Source: Hymenoscyphus infarciens (taxonomy: Eukaryota; Ascomycota; Leotiomycetes; Helotiales; Helotiaceae). Taken from it: a stretch of DNA of 64,000 nt. Made by a program: the position numbers and the translations under genes. Positions 1-12,232 of the stretch are shown here, piece after piece. The stretch lies in assembly GCA_001414345.1 (NCBI GenBank), contig LLCB01000012.1, positions 62,001 through 126,000 on the forward strand, given 5' to 3'. Numbering within the stretch: the stretch's first letter is position 1; the number at the start of each line of letters is the position of its first letter. The notes beneath the pieces were generated by a model. It made no database searches. It was not told the DNA's origin and saw nothing but the letters and a program-made list of their open reading frames with translations.

Positions 1-753
1 TGCATTATCGAGAGCTAAAACGTGACTCGTTAATTTCTAATTTCCCGACGACAAACAACTCCATCACAACATACCAGCATTTCTCGTCATCCCCAAGACT
101 GCGTGTTTCGTAGTTGTGTACTAGCTAGGTCAGCCAGGGAAGGATCACTTCAATCGCAATACCTTACCTGAACTATGTGTGGCGTGGCCACATAGGAGTT
201 GCAACTACCCAAGTTGAGAATCACGCCACGTCCAACCTCACGCACTCTCCTACGATTTGAGCATGTCGCAATGCTCTGCTCTTTCATCACCTTGGTTACG
301 GCTTGAATACAATTCAGCGTTCCCATCACGTTGACCTGCCAAAATCGGTTCATCTCGGCCAGGTTTGTATCTTCGATGGGTAGCGCAGTTTGAACACCAA
401 CTCCAGCGCTGTTTACACTATAATCAATACGCCCGAAAGCTTCCACGGCTGCGTCGACCATCTTCTTTACGCTCGAAGGATCGCTCACGTCGACTGCGAC
501 AGCCAGTGCTTTGTAGCTGGCGTGAGTAGCGATGCTTTCACTCTCATGGGCAGCTTTGAGCGCAGCCTCGTAGTTCAAATCTGCAAGGACAACACCACGA
601 GCTCCCTCAGCGGCATATGCGAGAGAACATTCTCTCCCAATACCACTTCCTGATCATGACTGTCAGAATGTACCTCAAACCCGGGGGTCTCACTCCGGGG
701 TTTGACTGACCAGCTCCGGTAATCAACGCCACGCCATCAATCTGAAGTGACAT
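1..753 (-). CDS. Short-chain dehydrogenase/reductase, 3' end beyond window
   Basis: NAD(P)-dependent short-chain dehydrogenase/reductase. I join exons 711-753, 168-649, 75-120 and 1-14; the gene runs off the left edge. The ATG at 753 is followed by a Rossmann motif TGAGSGIG that is only completed across the first intron. NSAG stands where NNAG is usual, a Ser lies in LNLGS, and YTTTK in the third exon supplies the catalytic Tyr and Lys. Introns of 61, 47 and 54 bp have GT-AG ends and keep the frame, giving TRNAALDNA after the last join, a typical SDR stretch. No lesion is visible. It sits two genes from the HR-PKS and could be a tailoring ketoreductase or alcohol dehydrogenase of the same pathway. 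That role is inference; the substrate cannot be read from the sequence. Confidence 0.85.
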
Positions 754-1522
754 CTTATAAGGCACTATCAATTTTGAAGGAACAGGAAGGACAAAGTTTT
801 GACAATAACACGACACTCTCTGGTATATTTTCTTGGGGTGTGGGTTGGGGTCATCTCTTCAAGCCCACGGCTTTCGGGAATCGCCGCAGTCATCACGGCC
901 GCATACCGAAAAAATCGGCTTTACTTCGATGCCCCTGTTTTGTCTACCAATATAATTGTGGCAATAGCTATTCTCTGTCCAAGTCGTCCAGATCGGGGGA
1001 AAGTTTCTCGGTTGTTCGCAATGCGCTGATTTTGGTGGCATTGCTCCTTTTATGCCAATGTACGAGATATCTTTGGTAACTACAGCTATTAATCGAGAGG
1101 GTTTAGGAGAATTGCGATATCAAATTTCTGAACTATCTCGGTTAAAATTTTTAGTTATTTTAATTGTCTCGGGGTGCATACAATTTGTGGTAGGAGCTGA
1201 AGAGCAATGGCCCGCTCGCCTTACCATCAAACGTGGCCCACATAGTCATCACACACCATCTGAAAGCCGGCAAGCTCTCATATTGGTACTACTGGAAACC
1301 TACTTCAGGATGTTCAAAAAATGGCCGGCTTTTCATTCGCTAGAAGTTCTCATACCTATAGCCAACAACAAACACAAAAATTCGGGACCCCTTCCAGCTC
1401 AGCCCAAATCAAAACCAGCACAAGCATCATCTCCAAAACCAAAGCTAGCCTTGTGATGGTCATTTACTTCTCAATTTATTGAGATTAAACATCCGCGTAA
1501 ATAGCCAGTCCTGATTTCACGT
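754..1522. other. Intergenic region, no supported gene
   Basis: About 770 bp between the two minus-strand reductase genes. It would hold the promoter of the left SDR and the 3' end of the AYR1-like gene. Open frames here lack recognisable domains or splice-consistent extensions. Confidence 0.5.
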
Positions 1523-2762
1523 TCAGTACTTATTAGGGACATGGGACTGAGGATTTATTACCCAGAAGGTCCTTGGTAGAAAGTTGTCACCGAATCTAAC
1601 AATCGAGGTGGAGGCCCCCGTCCAAAACCAAGCGCTGGGGTTCTTTTTCATCACCTCATACACTACCGCGGAGGCATATTTCTGAGGACTCGTGGTGTCT
1701 AATAAATATTAGCTTCGCACTTAGGTCATCAGATATATCCTCACTTGGTGTTCTTGTTACGTGGTTGCTAAATTCCTCTTCGAGTGGCATATAAAGTGAT
1801 CCTATTGGAAGTTTCCTTCCTTGGTCTCGTTTCAAAATGTTGGTGGAGACTTCACCTGATATTATGTTTACTACAGAAACGCTATATTTTTGAAGTCAGC
1901 TTTATATAAATTTAAGGAGGGAATGAAATTACCCAAGTGGTTTCATTTCAACCCTCAAGGTATTGCCCCAGTGGTGTAAAGCCGCTTTCGTTGCGTTGTA
2001 GGAGCTTCCGTATATCTAGAAGATGGGGAGTTAGCATTTTTCTATCAAGAAACGTCTCGGGATTCCGCCTTAGAATACTCAAGGGTGATTCAAGAGAAAG
2101 GATTGGAGAACCCACAAATGGAACTATTCCTCCCACCGACCCGATGTTCACAATCTTTGAAGGCGTATATCTTCCTCCAGCCTTAACAAGCAATGGATAG
2201 AAGAAATGTACCATTCGCATTGGCCCAAAGACGTTGACGGCGAACATCTTTTCCACTTCCTTCACATCGGTATCTATCGCGGTCATGGTATAGCCTTGAA
2301 AAGTTAGGTTTATACCCATTTTGCGTGGTTTAAGACCTACAAATTCCACTGGAACAGGGTCAGCTCGAGTCATTTTGGTTCAGAAAGTTATACTTACGCG
2401 TTATTGACTAGTACATCCAGACTTCCATGAACGATATCCCCAACGTCGTTTCGCAATTCTTTTACATCGTCATCCTTGGTCACGTCCGCGTTGAAGGCGT
2501 GGATTCCGAAGTCCGTCAAGTGATCACGGGGCTCGTGAGAAAGCAATGTCGTAATAACGGTGTATCCTAGATTTTGAATCAACTCCTATTTAGGCTTCTG
2601 ATGAGAATTTGACAACCTTTGGATTTGAATTCTAGGGCTAGAGCATGGCCAATTCCACCTTCCCCACAACTCCAGTTTCCGTTAGCGTGGTGGCTGCAGA
2701 TTTCGTCAGAATTACAATACCTACCCTGTAATGAGGACTGAGGGTGGTGAATTTCCTCCCAT
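1523..2762 (-). CDS. AYR1-type NADPH-dependent acyl-DHAP reductase-like SDR
   Basis: Classical SDR most like the fungal AYR1 (1-acyldihydroxyacetone-phosphate reductase) group. Exons are 2725-2762, 2617-2669, 2398-2566, 2116-2294, 1933-2015, 1745-1881 and 1523-1698, about 278 residues, the usual size. The joins give VLITGCGEGGIG (nucleotide binding), VLVNNA, VNIGSVGG with the catalytic Ser, YGSSYNATKAAL (Tyr and Lys four apart) and the AYR1-like STNILKRDQG and SLYMPLEEEF. Six introns carry GT-AG signals and five keep the frame. The third exon junction does not: the exon ends in phase 2 at AACGC, but no AG in the right phase precedes AGGCTATACC. Either a small lesion or an unusual acceptor is present. 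The gene is divergent from the HR-PKS and may serve the same pathway, since AYR1-like SDRs recur in polyketide clusters. Confidence 0.8.
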
Positions 2763-3196
2763 TTTTCTTGATTCGGCAGATATAAATTACGATGATTGCA
2801 AAGATATCGCTGACAAAATCTTCAGTTCAGAACAAAGCAGCGAAAAGGAACAACAGTGATTGAAAATCAACGTCTCGGTGATTGGAAGATGCGAGACATA
2901 CCGAAACCTTGCTTCATCAACTCTTCCCGAGCAGTTCGGGATTCCCAATGCCAGGCCCGACATCACCATACTTACCGCTTTCATGCAAGTATAACCCTAG
3001 TAGCATCATGCCCTCGGCCATCTACATTCCAATTCCCTGATCCAAAAAGAGCACCTTTATATACGCCCTACTCCTCTGCTACAAAAACGAATTTCAAATC
3101 TCCTTATCTGCATGATCTTTGAGGATCATTGGATTGTCTTACTCTCCTGTGTGCAATTTCGTTGTATGGTCTTTCACCTAAAGACATTCTTTCACC
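2763..3196. promoter_or_regulatory. Divergent promoter between AYR1-like SDR and HR-PKS
   Basis: A 434-bp gap between two start codons facing outward, so both promoters must lie here. It holds a TATA-like TTTATATA near 3055-3062 on the PKS side, a CT-rich leader just before the PKS start, and a palindrome described separately. Confidence 0.6.
2925..2941. promoter_or_regulatory. Everted palindrome TCCCGA-N5-TCGGGA, candidate regulator site
   Basis: Perfect 6-bp arms around GCAGT, containing CCG-N7-CGG. Zn2Cys6 regulators of fungal metabolite clusters bind paired CGG/CCG half-sites, so this may be an operator serving both divergent genes. The palindrome is seen directly; the function is inferred. 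Confidence 0.4.
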
Positions 3197-6100
3197 ATGG
3201 CTCCAATGATGCTGTCTCAGTCGAGTGAGGGCTCTTCCAGTCCCACTTATTCAGCGACTCCATCCTCCACTTTACCTCCGTCAGAGCCCATCGCTATCTG
3301 TGGATTTGGTATGAGTTTGCTCAATCCTTTGACACGCACTATTGACTAACCAGAATGTCAGCATGTCGTCTTCCTGGGGATTCGTCTTCGCCACGTTCTT
3401 TCTGGGACCTCATTTCCAAGGGTCGCTCAGGACAATGCGATGTTCCCAAATCTCGGTTCAACGTCGAAGGTTTTTATCATCCAAACGGTGCTGATCGTCC
3501 AGGAAGTATGAATACCAAGGGGGGTTATTTTCTTCAAGAAGATATTCGGGAATTTGATAATAGCTTTTTTGGCATCAACAACCTCGAGGCAACATACATG
3601 GATCCTCAACAGCGAAAGCTACTCGAAGTAGTCTTTGAATGCTTAGAAAATGCCGGGATACCACTCGACAAGGCTTCTGGGTCGAATACTGGTTGTTACG
3701 TAGGTAACTTTACTGTCGATTACCAAGTTATGCAGACTCGTGATGCCGATTATCTTAACCGGTATTCGGCCACTGGAATGGGCACGACGATCCTTGGAAA
3801 TCGAATAAGCCACGTATTTAATCTTCTTGGCCCTAGGTAAGTACCAAAACCTTTTGGAAGCTTATTGCAATACTCATTTCCTGAAGTCTTGTCCTAGATA
3901 CCGCTTGCTCTTCTTCGCTGTATTGTCTCCACGTTGCGTGTACGGCGTTGCAAAATTTGGAGTGTGATTCTGCAATAGTTGCTGGAGCGAATCTCATTCA
4001 ATCCGCAGAGCAACACATTGGTACACTGAAGGCTGGCGTTCTCTCTGCCACTAGCGAGTGCCATACGTTTGATATCTCGGCCGATGGCTATGGCAGAGCA
4101 GATGGGATCGGTGCATTATACGTCAAGAGACTTTCGGACGCTATTCGTGATGGTGATCCCATCCGTAGCATTGTCAGAGGTTCTGCAATAAACGCGTAAG
4201 TATTAGGCAAATACAAAGCATGGCTATGACATGACTAACTTGAAGTTTCATAGAAATGGAAAGACAGCAGGTATTAGTCTCCCAAGTGCTGACGGGCAAG
4301 CAGCCGTCATCAGGAAAGCACTTGCAAAAGGGGGTCTTGACCCTGATGACATTTCATATGTGGAGTGTCACGGCACAGGAACAAAAGTATGTACCATCCT
4401 GCTTTTGATTGAGGAAAGCTCACCGATATCGTGACAAGGTCGGGGACGGAATTGAAGTTGAAGCATTATCACGGGTGTTTAAACGTACACCAGAAAGAAA
4501 ACTCCTAATAGGCTCAGTCAAGACCAATGTGGGACACGGCGAAGCAGCTTCTGGGATATCCAGCGTCCTTAAGTCAACTTTCGCTCTCGAAAGGGGACAG
4601 ATTCCTCCTACCTATGGTCTCAAAAACATTAACCCAAAGTTAAAAGCTGATGAGCGCCACATTTCCATACCAACCGAGCTGACCGCTTGGCCTGGGCCTT
4701 CATCTCAGGTTAGACGTATTGGTAAGTCCCAAATAATATCTCCGCGTTTTTGAATAGGTCTCGGAGAAAATGGGTCTCACAGAGAACTTCTCCGAAACTT
4801 CCCCGAGACCATTCTAAGAGGATTGGCCATTGTTCTCCGTCGCCTAAGGATTCGCAAAAAAGCTATTATCCGAAAAGGTTTGGGGTAATGAAGAAACCGA
4901 GTTTCTAATTCTTATCGAACAATGCTTTTAGTTGTCCTAGACTGTTTCGTAAAATGAGAAAAGGAACAATGACCGATCATTTTTAACACCAGCCGGAATT
5001 ACGATGCTCAATTAGGGAAGAAACGAAAGCTAACTCCCCTATAGGTATCAATTCATTCGGATACGGCGGTGCAAATGCCCACGTAATCCTAGAAGAAGCA
5101 ACGAGAAGAATTTCCTCCGAAGCAGAAGTCAAACAATTAGCAGTCCCCCAATCATCCCTCGTCCTCCCACTATCAGCAACCACCACAGCTTCACTCGAAG
5201 CCCGAGTCGCAGACTTCGCCAAGTTTGATTTCGAGAATGCGGATATTCTAGATCTCGCCCACACCCTTGGCTCTCGACGAACGCACTTCCCCGTACGATG
5301 CTTCCTTGTTGCGTCTCGAGAAAATGATATCAATCATGCATTTACCTCTCAAACATTAACAACAGCCGCCTCGCCAGCTCATGGAAGTGCTCCTCCATTT
5401 GCATTCGTCTTCACCGGTCAGGGATCGCAATGGCCAGGCATGTGTCAAGAGCTCTTTTCCGAGTTCTTGGTTTTTAGAAATGCTATTTCGGAGATGGACT
5501 CAGTTCTTCAAACTATCCCTCATAGCCCAAGTTGGTCTTTGAAAGATGCCATCCTGGATACTGAGAATCTGGAGCTTATGCATACGCCTCAACGATCACA
5601 ACCATGTTGTACTGCAATTCAGGTTGCATTGGTACAGCTTCTTGCTTCTTGGGGAATCCTTCCGGAAATGACGGTTGGTCACTCTAGTGGTGAGATAGCT
5701 GGCGCTTTTGCAGCTGGTCATGTTTCTGCTGCTGAGGCGATTGTGATTGCCTACTACCGAGGACACTGCGTTTCCAGAAATACGCAAGATGGCTCCATGA
5801 TGGCGGCAGGCTTATCCGAATCTTGTGCAGCGGAAACAATTTTTGGCCTTGGGCTGGAAAAAAATCTCAGAGTGGCCTGTGTTAACTCTCCCGAGGGCGT
5901 GACTATTTCTGGGGACTCTGAGGCCATTGATAGACTCCTCGGAATACTGCAAGAAAGAAGTACGTTTGCACGAAAACTGAAGACTGGGGGACAGGCTTAC
6001 CACTCACATCATATGTTACTTTTCGGAGACGAGTATCAATCCCTTCTCGACACAGTCCTACCGAACTTGGCTCCATCGTTCAAGCTACCAATTGGTTCGA

Positions 6101-9100
6101 CCATGGCGATGTCTTCAGTCACTGGCCAACCAAAAAGCTCGGGGTTTACGAGTAGCTACTGGCGTAGCAACCTCGAAAGTCAAGTCCGGTTCTCTGAAGC
6201 TATCCATCAAACCAAAAGCCATTCAGAGCATTATTTCATCGAACTTGGCCCACACTCTTCTCTCGAGTTGCCCATCAAGCAAACTCTCGCCAAGGCTGGT
6301 GTTGCGGCAAGCGCATTCAAGTATGGAGCACCAATAAAGCGAAACACCAATGCTCTAGAGAGCACTTTGTCATTCGCAGGGAAGTTATGGCTCAACGGTT
6401 GTGACATCGATTGGTCCAAGGTCAATGGACTTCAAACTCCATGGAAGTCGTCTAAGAGTTTGTTCCGAGTCTTAACCGATCTCCCACCATATCGATTCAG
6501 CTACGAGAACATGTTATGGACCGAGTGTCGAGCATCCACCGAATACAGACATCGGAAATATCCTCGTCATGAACTCCTTGGGATCTTGATGCCCGGTGGT
6601 AACGGTGATAACAAAATCTTCCGCAATCTGATCAAGGTTGATGAGATAGAATGGCTCAAAGACCATAAATTGGAGGAGACCGTCGTATTTCCAGGAACCG
6701 GGTACCTTGCCACTGCTATGGAGGCAACCATGCAAGCAACAGACGTGGACAGAACCGCGATGCCGTCCTTCGAGTTCTCAAATGTGAATATCCTGAATGC
6801 TCTTGTCTTGTCAACAGAGCACACAAGTCAGACGGAGTTTTTCACTTCTCTTCAACGTTCTCCGATTTCGAACGCAGCTACCTCGTCGAAATGGTGGGAT
6901 TTCAGTATATCCTCGTACCAAGATGGTTCGTCCTTGGCACACGCCAAAGGTTCAATCTCTATCAGCATCAAAAAAGCTGTTATGACTTCGAAATACCAAG
7001 CACCCAACGGTTGCCTTGAACCAAGCGCAACGCGAACTTGGTATGAAAAACTCATCAAACAAGGATTGAATTTTGGCCCAGCCTTCCAGTCCATCTCCGA
7101 ATTCCGGATTCCACGAATGAAGTCAGCTTCTTTTTGCAGCACAACAGCACCTCTACTGACAGTTTCCGGGGATGTCTTGTCCGTGTATCCCATCCACCCG
7201 TAAGCGAGACCTTCCCCTATTTCGTCTACTCTGCTCCTTAAAACTGACACCAATGATCTAGAATCACACTCGATACCATGCTTCAAACCTCCATCGTAGC
7301 CACTACTAATGGAAACACTAAAGACCTCAAAGCAAAAGTTCCCACTAGATTCGGCTCCGTGAAACTGCACACCGTGTCCCCAGGTCAACAAGCCCTCATC
7401 AACTCCCTCGCTCTAAGCACAGGGTTCGGATCCGCAGAAACAGGAGCAGAAATCGCCACTCCATCAGGAGAAATCGTCGCCCAATTCGACCAAGTTCGAT
7501 TAGCTCCCTACGAAGTCGGCGGACAAGTAGAGACAACGGGTAAACGACATCCAATTCTCCGAACACTTTGGAAACCAGATGTCTACGGTCTGGGATTCAT
7601 GGAGGTGTCAGATGCCGATAAGCATCTTCAGAAGTTCGTCGATGAAGCCCATTCCGGGGTTTCGGATGAGAGTTTACTTAAGATGGGAGCAATGTTGGAT
7701 TTACTTTTGCATAAGGAACCGAGACTGAGAGTTTTGGAGTTGGGCAATGAGGTTCATGATATCACTTTGGCGACTTTGAATCTCTTGTCTTCGAAGAGTG
7801 ATTTTAAGAGACTTTCGATGTATAGTACTGCTTCGTTTTCCGACGATGGTTCGATCTCTGGGGGCGTTGTCGACCTTGAAACCGGAGAGCGGTCAAAGCC
7901 TGCTTCTTTGAGTGAGGAACGTTATGATCTCATCATGATTCCAATCATTGAACCTTGGATTGAGACCAGGATGGACAGAATCAAGAGTCTGCTTGCCGAT
8001 GACGCGACACTGTTGGCTCTTTGCCCAGGCTCCATGGTCGATGCGATTACATCAAGCGGTCTTTCTTGTCTGTCTTGCCCAGTCACTCAAGGTCGGGCAT
8101 CTCTTGTGGTTGCCCGACAGCCATTGACATCCAATGAAGAGGCACTTCGGAAACACAAATTCTTGATCGTGGAACGAGAGAGATCGCAACTTGGTTCTGC
8201 CCTTGGGGATGCTCTTAGAAAGGTTCAGGGGTATTGGGTACTTCGAGTATTACTCGAGGAGCTTACCGAGGAGCACTTCACCCCCGGAATCGTTGTCTTT
8301 AATCTTGCTGAGGTCAAAATTCCTCTACTTGCCACCATTTCCGGTGAGCATATGGCCCGTGTGAAGCTCATGACGGACAGAGCAAGTTCCATTGTTTGGC
8401 TCACTAACGGTAATATCTTGGAGGGTTCGAGGCCAGACTTTTCTCTTGTGAGTGGGTTTCCTCCTTAGTTGTCTCTTCTGGAGTTCCACATTGTCTTTGA
8501 AAACTTGTGCGCTAATATATTTTCGTGTCGTAGGTGTCTGGTCTCTCCCGTGCACTGGTCCTGGAACAGCCATCTCTTAAATTCTACACCTACGACATCG
8601 ACGAGCCCGAGGGAAACGTCCAATTAACAGCAAGTCGTCTCATCTCAGTCCTTAACCAGCAAAGCAGAAACCCAGACTTAGAATTTGTACAACACAAAAA
8701 TGTGGTGCACGTCAGTAGGTTCATCCCCGACGATGAGATCAACACCGCCTTCCGAGCCAAACAAGGCCTCGAGACCAGCACCATATCCCTAAAAGCCTCA
8801 AAAGACGTTCGCCTATCAATAGAGAGTGTTGGTCAATTCGACACATTATTCTTCAAACAACAGGAACCTCGAACCTCCATTGCCCCAACAGATATCCGCA
8901 TAAAGGTTGCTTCCGTCGGTCTCAATGCCAAAGACTTTTATGTTCTAGCGGGTAAGGTTGATACCATGAATGCAACCTCACAACTTGAGTGTGCTGGTAC
9001 TGTCGAGAAAGTAGGACCAAGTGTTACGGAATTTAGTGTTGGGGATCGCGTTGTTGCGATGGCTCCTACCCATTTCCAGACTATCCATGATTTGCCTGAG

Positions 9101-11150
9101 TGGGCATGCCATAAGCTTCAAGATGGGGAGAACTTTGATATTTGTGCGACTTTGCCAGTTGTTTATGCCACTGCCATTTATTGCTTGCACCACAGGGCTA
9201 ACATTCAGCCTGGGGAGAGTATTTTGATACACTCTGGTGCTGGGGGTGTTGGTATTGCTGCAATCCAGTTGGCGAAACAAGCTGGTGCCGAAGTATGTGG
9301 ACTGTCCCCAGTATGAGTTCATACATTTGCTAATGTCAGGTAGATCTTTACCACAGTATCAACAGAAGAGAAGAAGAAGTACCTCGTTGACACCTTCGGC
9401 CTCAAGCCCTCCAACATCTTCAGTTCCCGTGATACTTCCTTCCTAGAAGGTATCCTCCAAGCAACATCCGGTCGCGGAGTAGACGTAATAATCAACTCTC
9501 TGACTGGCGACCAGCTCCACGCAACATGGAGATGCTGTGCTTCATTCGGCCGCTTCGTCGAAATCGGTAAGATGGATCTCTCCAACGCAGGAAAACTAGA
9601 AATGGACCAATTCCTCAAAAACACAACTTTCACCGCCTTCGACCTAAGCTATCTCTACAACACCACCAACGAGAATCACCATAAACTTTGGAAGCAGCTA
9701 CTTTCACAAGTCATGAGCCTCTACCGGTCGAAGAAAATTATTGGGATTGAACCGCTTGCCACGTTTGATGTCTCCGAGGCCACGAAGGCATTCCGGTATT
9801 TCTCTTCGAGAAGCAGGATGGGGAAGATTGCCATTAACTTGGAAAATCCCGAGTCGGAGATTCGTGTGAGACAACTTAAACATGAGAGGAGATTTGATGG
9901 TGAGAAGAGCTATATCATGGTTGGTTGTTTGGGTGGACTTGGTCGTACTTTGTCGAGGTGGATGTTGGAACGGGGTGCAAAGAAGTTTGCGTTCCTTGGA
10001 CGATCTGGCCTTGATAAGCCCGCTGCACGCAATTTGGTGGAAGACCTCGAGGCTTCAGGTGCAGAGTGCACTGTAGTTAAGGGGAATGTTTGCAATGCTG
10101 ATGATGCGTTGGCGGTTGTGGAGGCAACGAAGGGGGACATTGGTGGGGTCGTACAAGCTGCCATGGGATTGAATGTAAGTTGTTTCAGCTTCCTCCACTT
10201 ACATCTTCTCCTTCTTGGTCTCCAATTCAATTCCTGAATTTGGGAATCTTACTGACTCGAAACAGGAAGCACTCTTTACCTCAATGTCGAATGAGTACTG
10301 GCACACCGGAATCGACCCCAAAGTCCAGGGAACATGGAATCTACACAACAGCCTCAAAGCATCAGGTCGTGATTCAAATCTCGACTTCTTCCTCATGACC
10401 TCTTCCATCTCCGGAAGTGTCGGTACCGCAACCGAATCGAATTACTGCAGCGGAAACCACTTCCTCGACATATTCGCCCGCTACCGTCGAGCTCAAGGAC
10501 TTCCCGCCGTCTCAGTAGGCCTAGGGATGATCTCCGAAGTTGGCTACTTGCACGAAAACCCAGAAATCGAGGCTTTGTTGCTTCGAAAAGGGATCCAAGC
10601 AATCGACCAAGATGAATTGCTTCAGATAATTGACATTGCCTTGTCGCCCAACAGCACCATGGGAATCCACCACCCGCATGACAAACTCGCTGAATCACAT
10701 CTCCTTACAGGATTGGAACCCTTTGGCCTCAAAGAACTTCGGAAGAAGGGATTCGAAGGCACGAATCCAACGCTTGACGACCCCAGAGCGAATCTTCTAG
10801 CTAGTGCTCTCGACGGACAAGCCGATATGCTCCGACACGCACAAGATGGAAAGCTTCCAACAGAAGTTGCGCAGGGAATTGAAGCTGGTCAGACTCTATC
10901 GGAAGCTGTTTTGGAGCATATCCAGCGGAGGTTCGGAAATTTGGTGTTGATGAAGTATGAGGCTGTGGATGTGAAGAAGCCGTTGGCGGAGTATGGGATG
11001 GATAGTATGATTGCGGCGGAGTTTCGGACGTGGTTCTATCAGAGTTTGGTTGTTGATGTTCCGTTTTTGACGTTGTTGAGTAAGACGTGTTGTTTGGAGG
11101 CTTTGAGGGATATGGCGGTTGCTGAACTGGAGAAGGAGGAGGATGTATAG
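3197..11150 (+). CDS. Highly reducing type I polyketide synthase (KS-AT-DH-psiMT-ER-KR-ACP)
   Basis: Iterative HR-PKS of about 2,378 residues. Exons: 3197-3308, 3354-3836, 3887-4195, 4254-4386, 4439-4721, 5045-7199, 7262-8447, 8534-9292, 9344-10174, 10266-11150. KS (about 30-460) has DTACSSS, HGTGTK and NVGHGEAASG. AT (about 560-880) has TGQGSQWPG and GHSSGE. DH (about 945-1230) has WLKDH, with HKLEETVVFP where HxxxGxxxxP is usual, and HPITLD carrying the second catalytic residue. A region near 1310 resembles a methyltransferase start, but ELGNEVHD replaces the SAM-binding glycines, so methylation is doubtful. ER (about 1650-1990) has HSGAGGVG, KR (about 1990-2200) has GGLGRTL and a catalytic Tyr in ESNYCSGN, and the terminal ACP has GMDSMIA. 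No release domain follows, as is normal for fungal HR-PKSs. Exons sum to one base short of a full frame: exon 1 ends in phase 1 and exon 2 supplies only A before ATG at 3355, so a 1-nt loss or a start at 3355 must be considered. Confidence 0.93.
4722..5044 (+). other. Unusually long HR-PKS intron with nested inverted repeats
   Basis: This 323-bp intron is several times longer than the other introns of the gene (45-91 bp). It starts GTAAGT and ends CTATAG, with flanking exons joining in frame as GINSFGYGG. Inside, TCGGAGAA (4761-4768) pairs with TTCTCCGA (4788-4795), and GGTCTCGG (4757-4764) pairs with CCGAGACC (4803-4810). Confidence 0.7.
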
Positions 11151-11382
11151 ATTGGTTCTTGTTTCCGTTTTGTCTTTCTTTAGGGGTGGCCAAAGGCGTA
11201 TATAGTCATTCGCGATACATTCGCTCATGAGGCAGGCTTGATTGGGAAATATATGGGGGTCGGATATATAGAAAGAAATGAAGATAAATCAAAGTTGTTC
11301 CTGTCAGCTATGAGCTTCTGTGTTGGTGGCTTGGTGGAGTGATAGGTGATAGTTATACAGTAGCAGGTGCGAAGCGGGGTAA

Positions 11383-11421
11383 CGAGCCCGGAACCACGGG
11401 TCTGTGCGTTCAGGGCATTTT
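11383..11421 (+). repeat. Left terminal inverted repeat of Tc1-like element
   Basis: 39 bp beginning CGAGCCCGGAACCACGGG; reverse complement of 20514-20552 apart from three transitions. It is the less mutated copy. Confidence 0.9.
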
Positions 11422-11457
11422 GCCGATTTTGATGATTTTTAGCCTCTTACTAACAAT

Positions 11458-11787
11458 ATGCCTTCTACCACCCCCTCTCTAGACGACTGGTACTACGATA
11501 AGGGCTACGAAATACGTATAAAACATAAGGAGGCTATGTGCTAGCTTCACTGGTTTGGAAAAGTCCTTGTTTATGTCTTATAGTAATAATATAAAGACCT
11601 CTTATCTAGTTAGCCTCTTAGAGAGAGTATAATATATAAAATACTTAGCTATACTACCTCTAAACGAGCCTGCGTGAATTATAGTAGTTCTATATTCCTT
11701 CTTTTAGATAAAGAAGTAGATAAGGTTATCTTATATACTTCTAAAAGCTAGGAGAATTACTAAATAAACTAGAGTAAACTAAGAGAG
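11458..11787 (+). pseudogene. Transposase relic, N-terminal half
   Basis: An ATG at 11458 opens a reading frame that reads through TAG/TAA codons of the RIP type up to the LTR-element insertion at 11787. Its position just inside the left TIR and the match in orientation to the C-terminal half mark it as the start of the transposase. The expected N-terminal DNA-binding helices cannot be confirmed by eye. It is not translatable as it stands. Confidence 0.6.
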
Positions 11788-12232
11788 TATAATAGCACGC
11801 TATCCTAGATTATTATATAATAGCACTATTCTGAATTATTAGTATTCGTGAAACTGCTAATATCTCTAAGTACTACTAATATCTCTAATATATCTAAGGC
11901 TGAGATTATAAATAACTAATACTTATATAAGTAAAGTACTAAAAGTATTAATATCTAATATTTATATATAGAAGAGATTAAGGTTTAGATATTATATATT
12001 TAGCTTTTTAGCTCTTATTATTTAGTATTAGCTATATTAGATAAAGCTTAGTTATTATTATTATTAGAACTTAGTAGCTTTTAATCTCTTATATATAGAC
12101 GTTTATATTTAGTATAGAAGAGAGATAGTTATTATTTTCTTCTATATTAATACTTAGTATTTATATACGTTATTCTACTATATATACTCTTATATACCTC
12201 TACTATAGTTATATATATTTTATACTATTATA
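11788..12232. repeat. Left LTR of the outer LTR element
   Basis: 445 bp, matching 19197-19672 with scattered transitions. Starts TATAATAGCACG, probably a mutated TG start, and ends CTATTATA. Confidence 0.88.

Noticed and set aside
1052..1456. Plus-strand open frame of about 134 codons between the two reductase genes
   Set aside because: No domain, no splice-consistent extension, Lys/Pro-rich low-complexity end, and it starts within unremarkable intergenic sequence.
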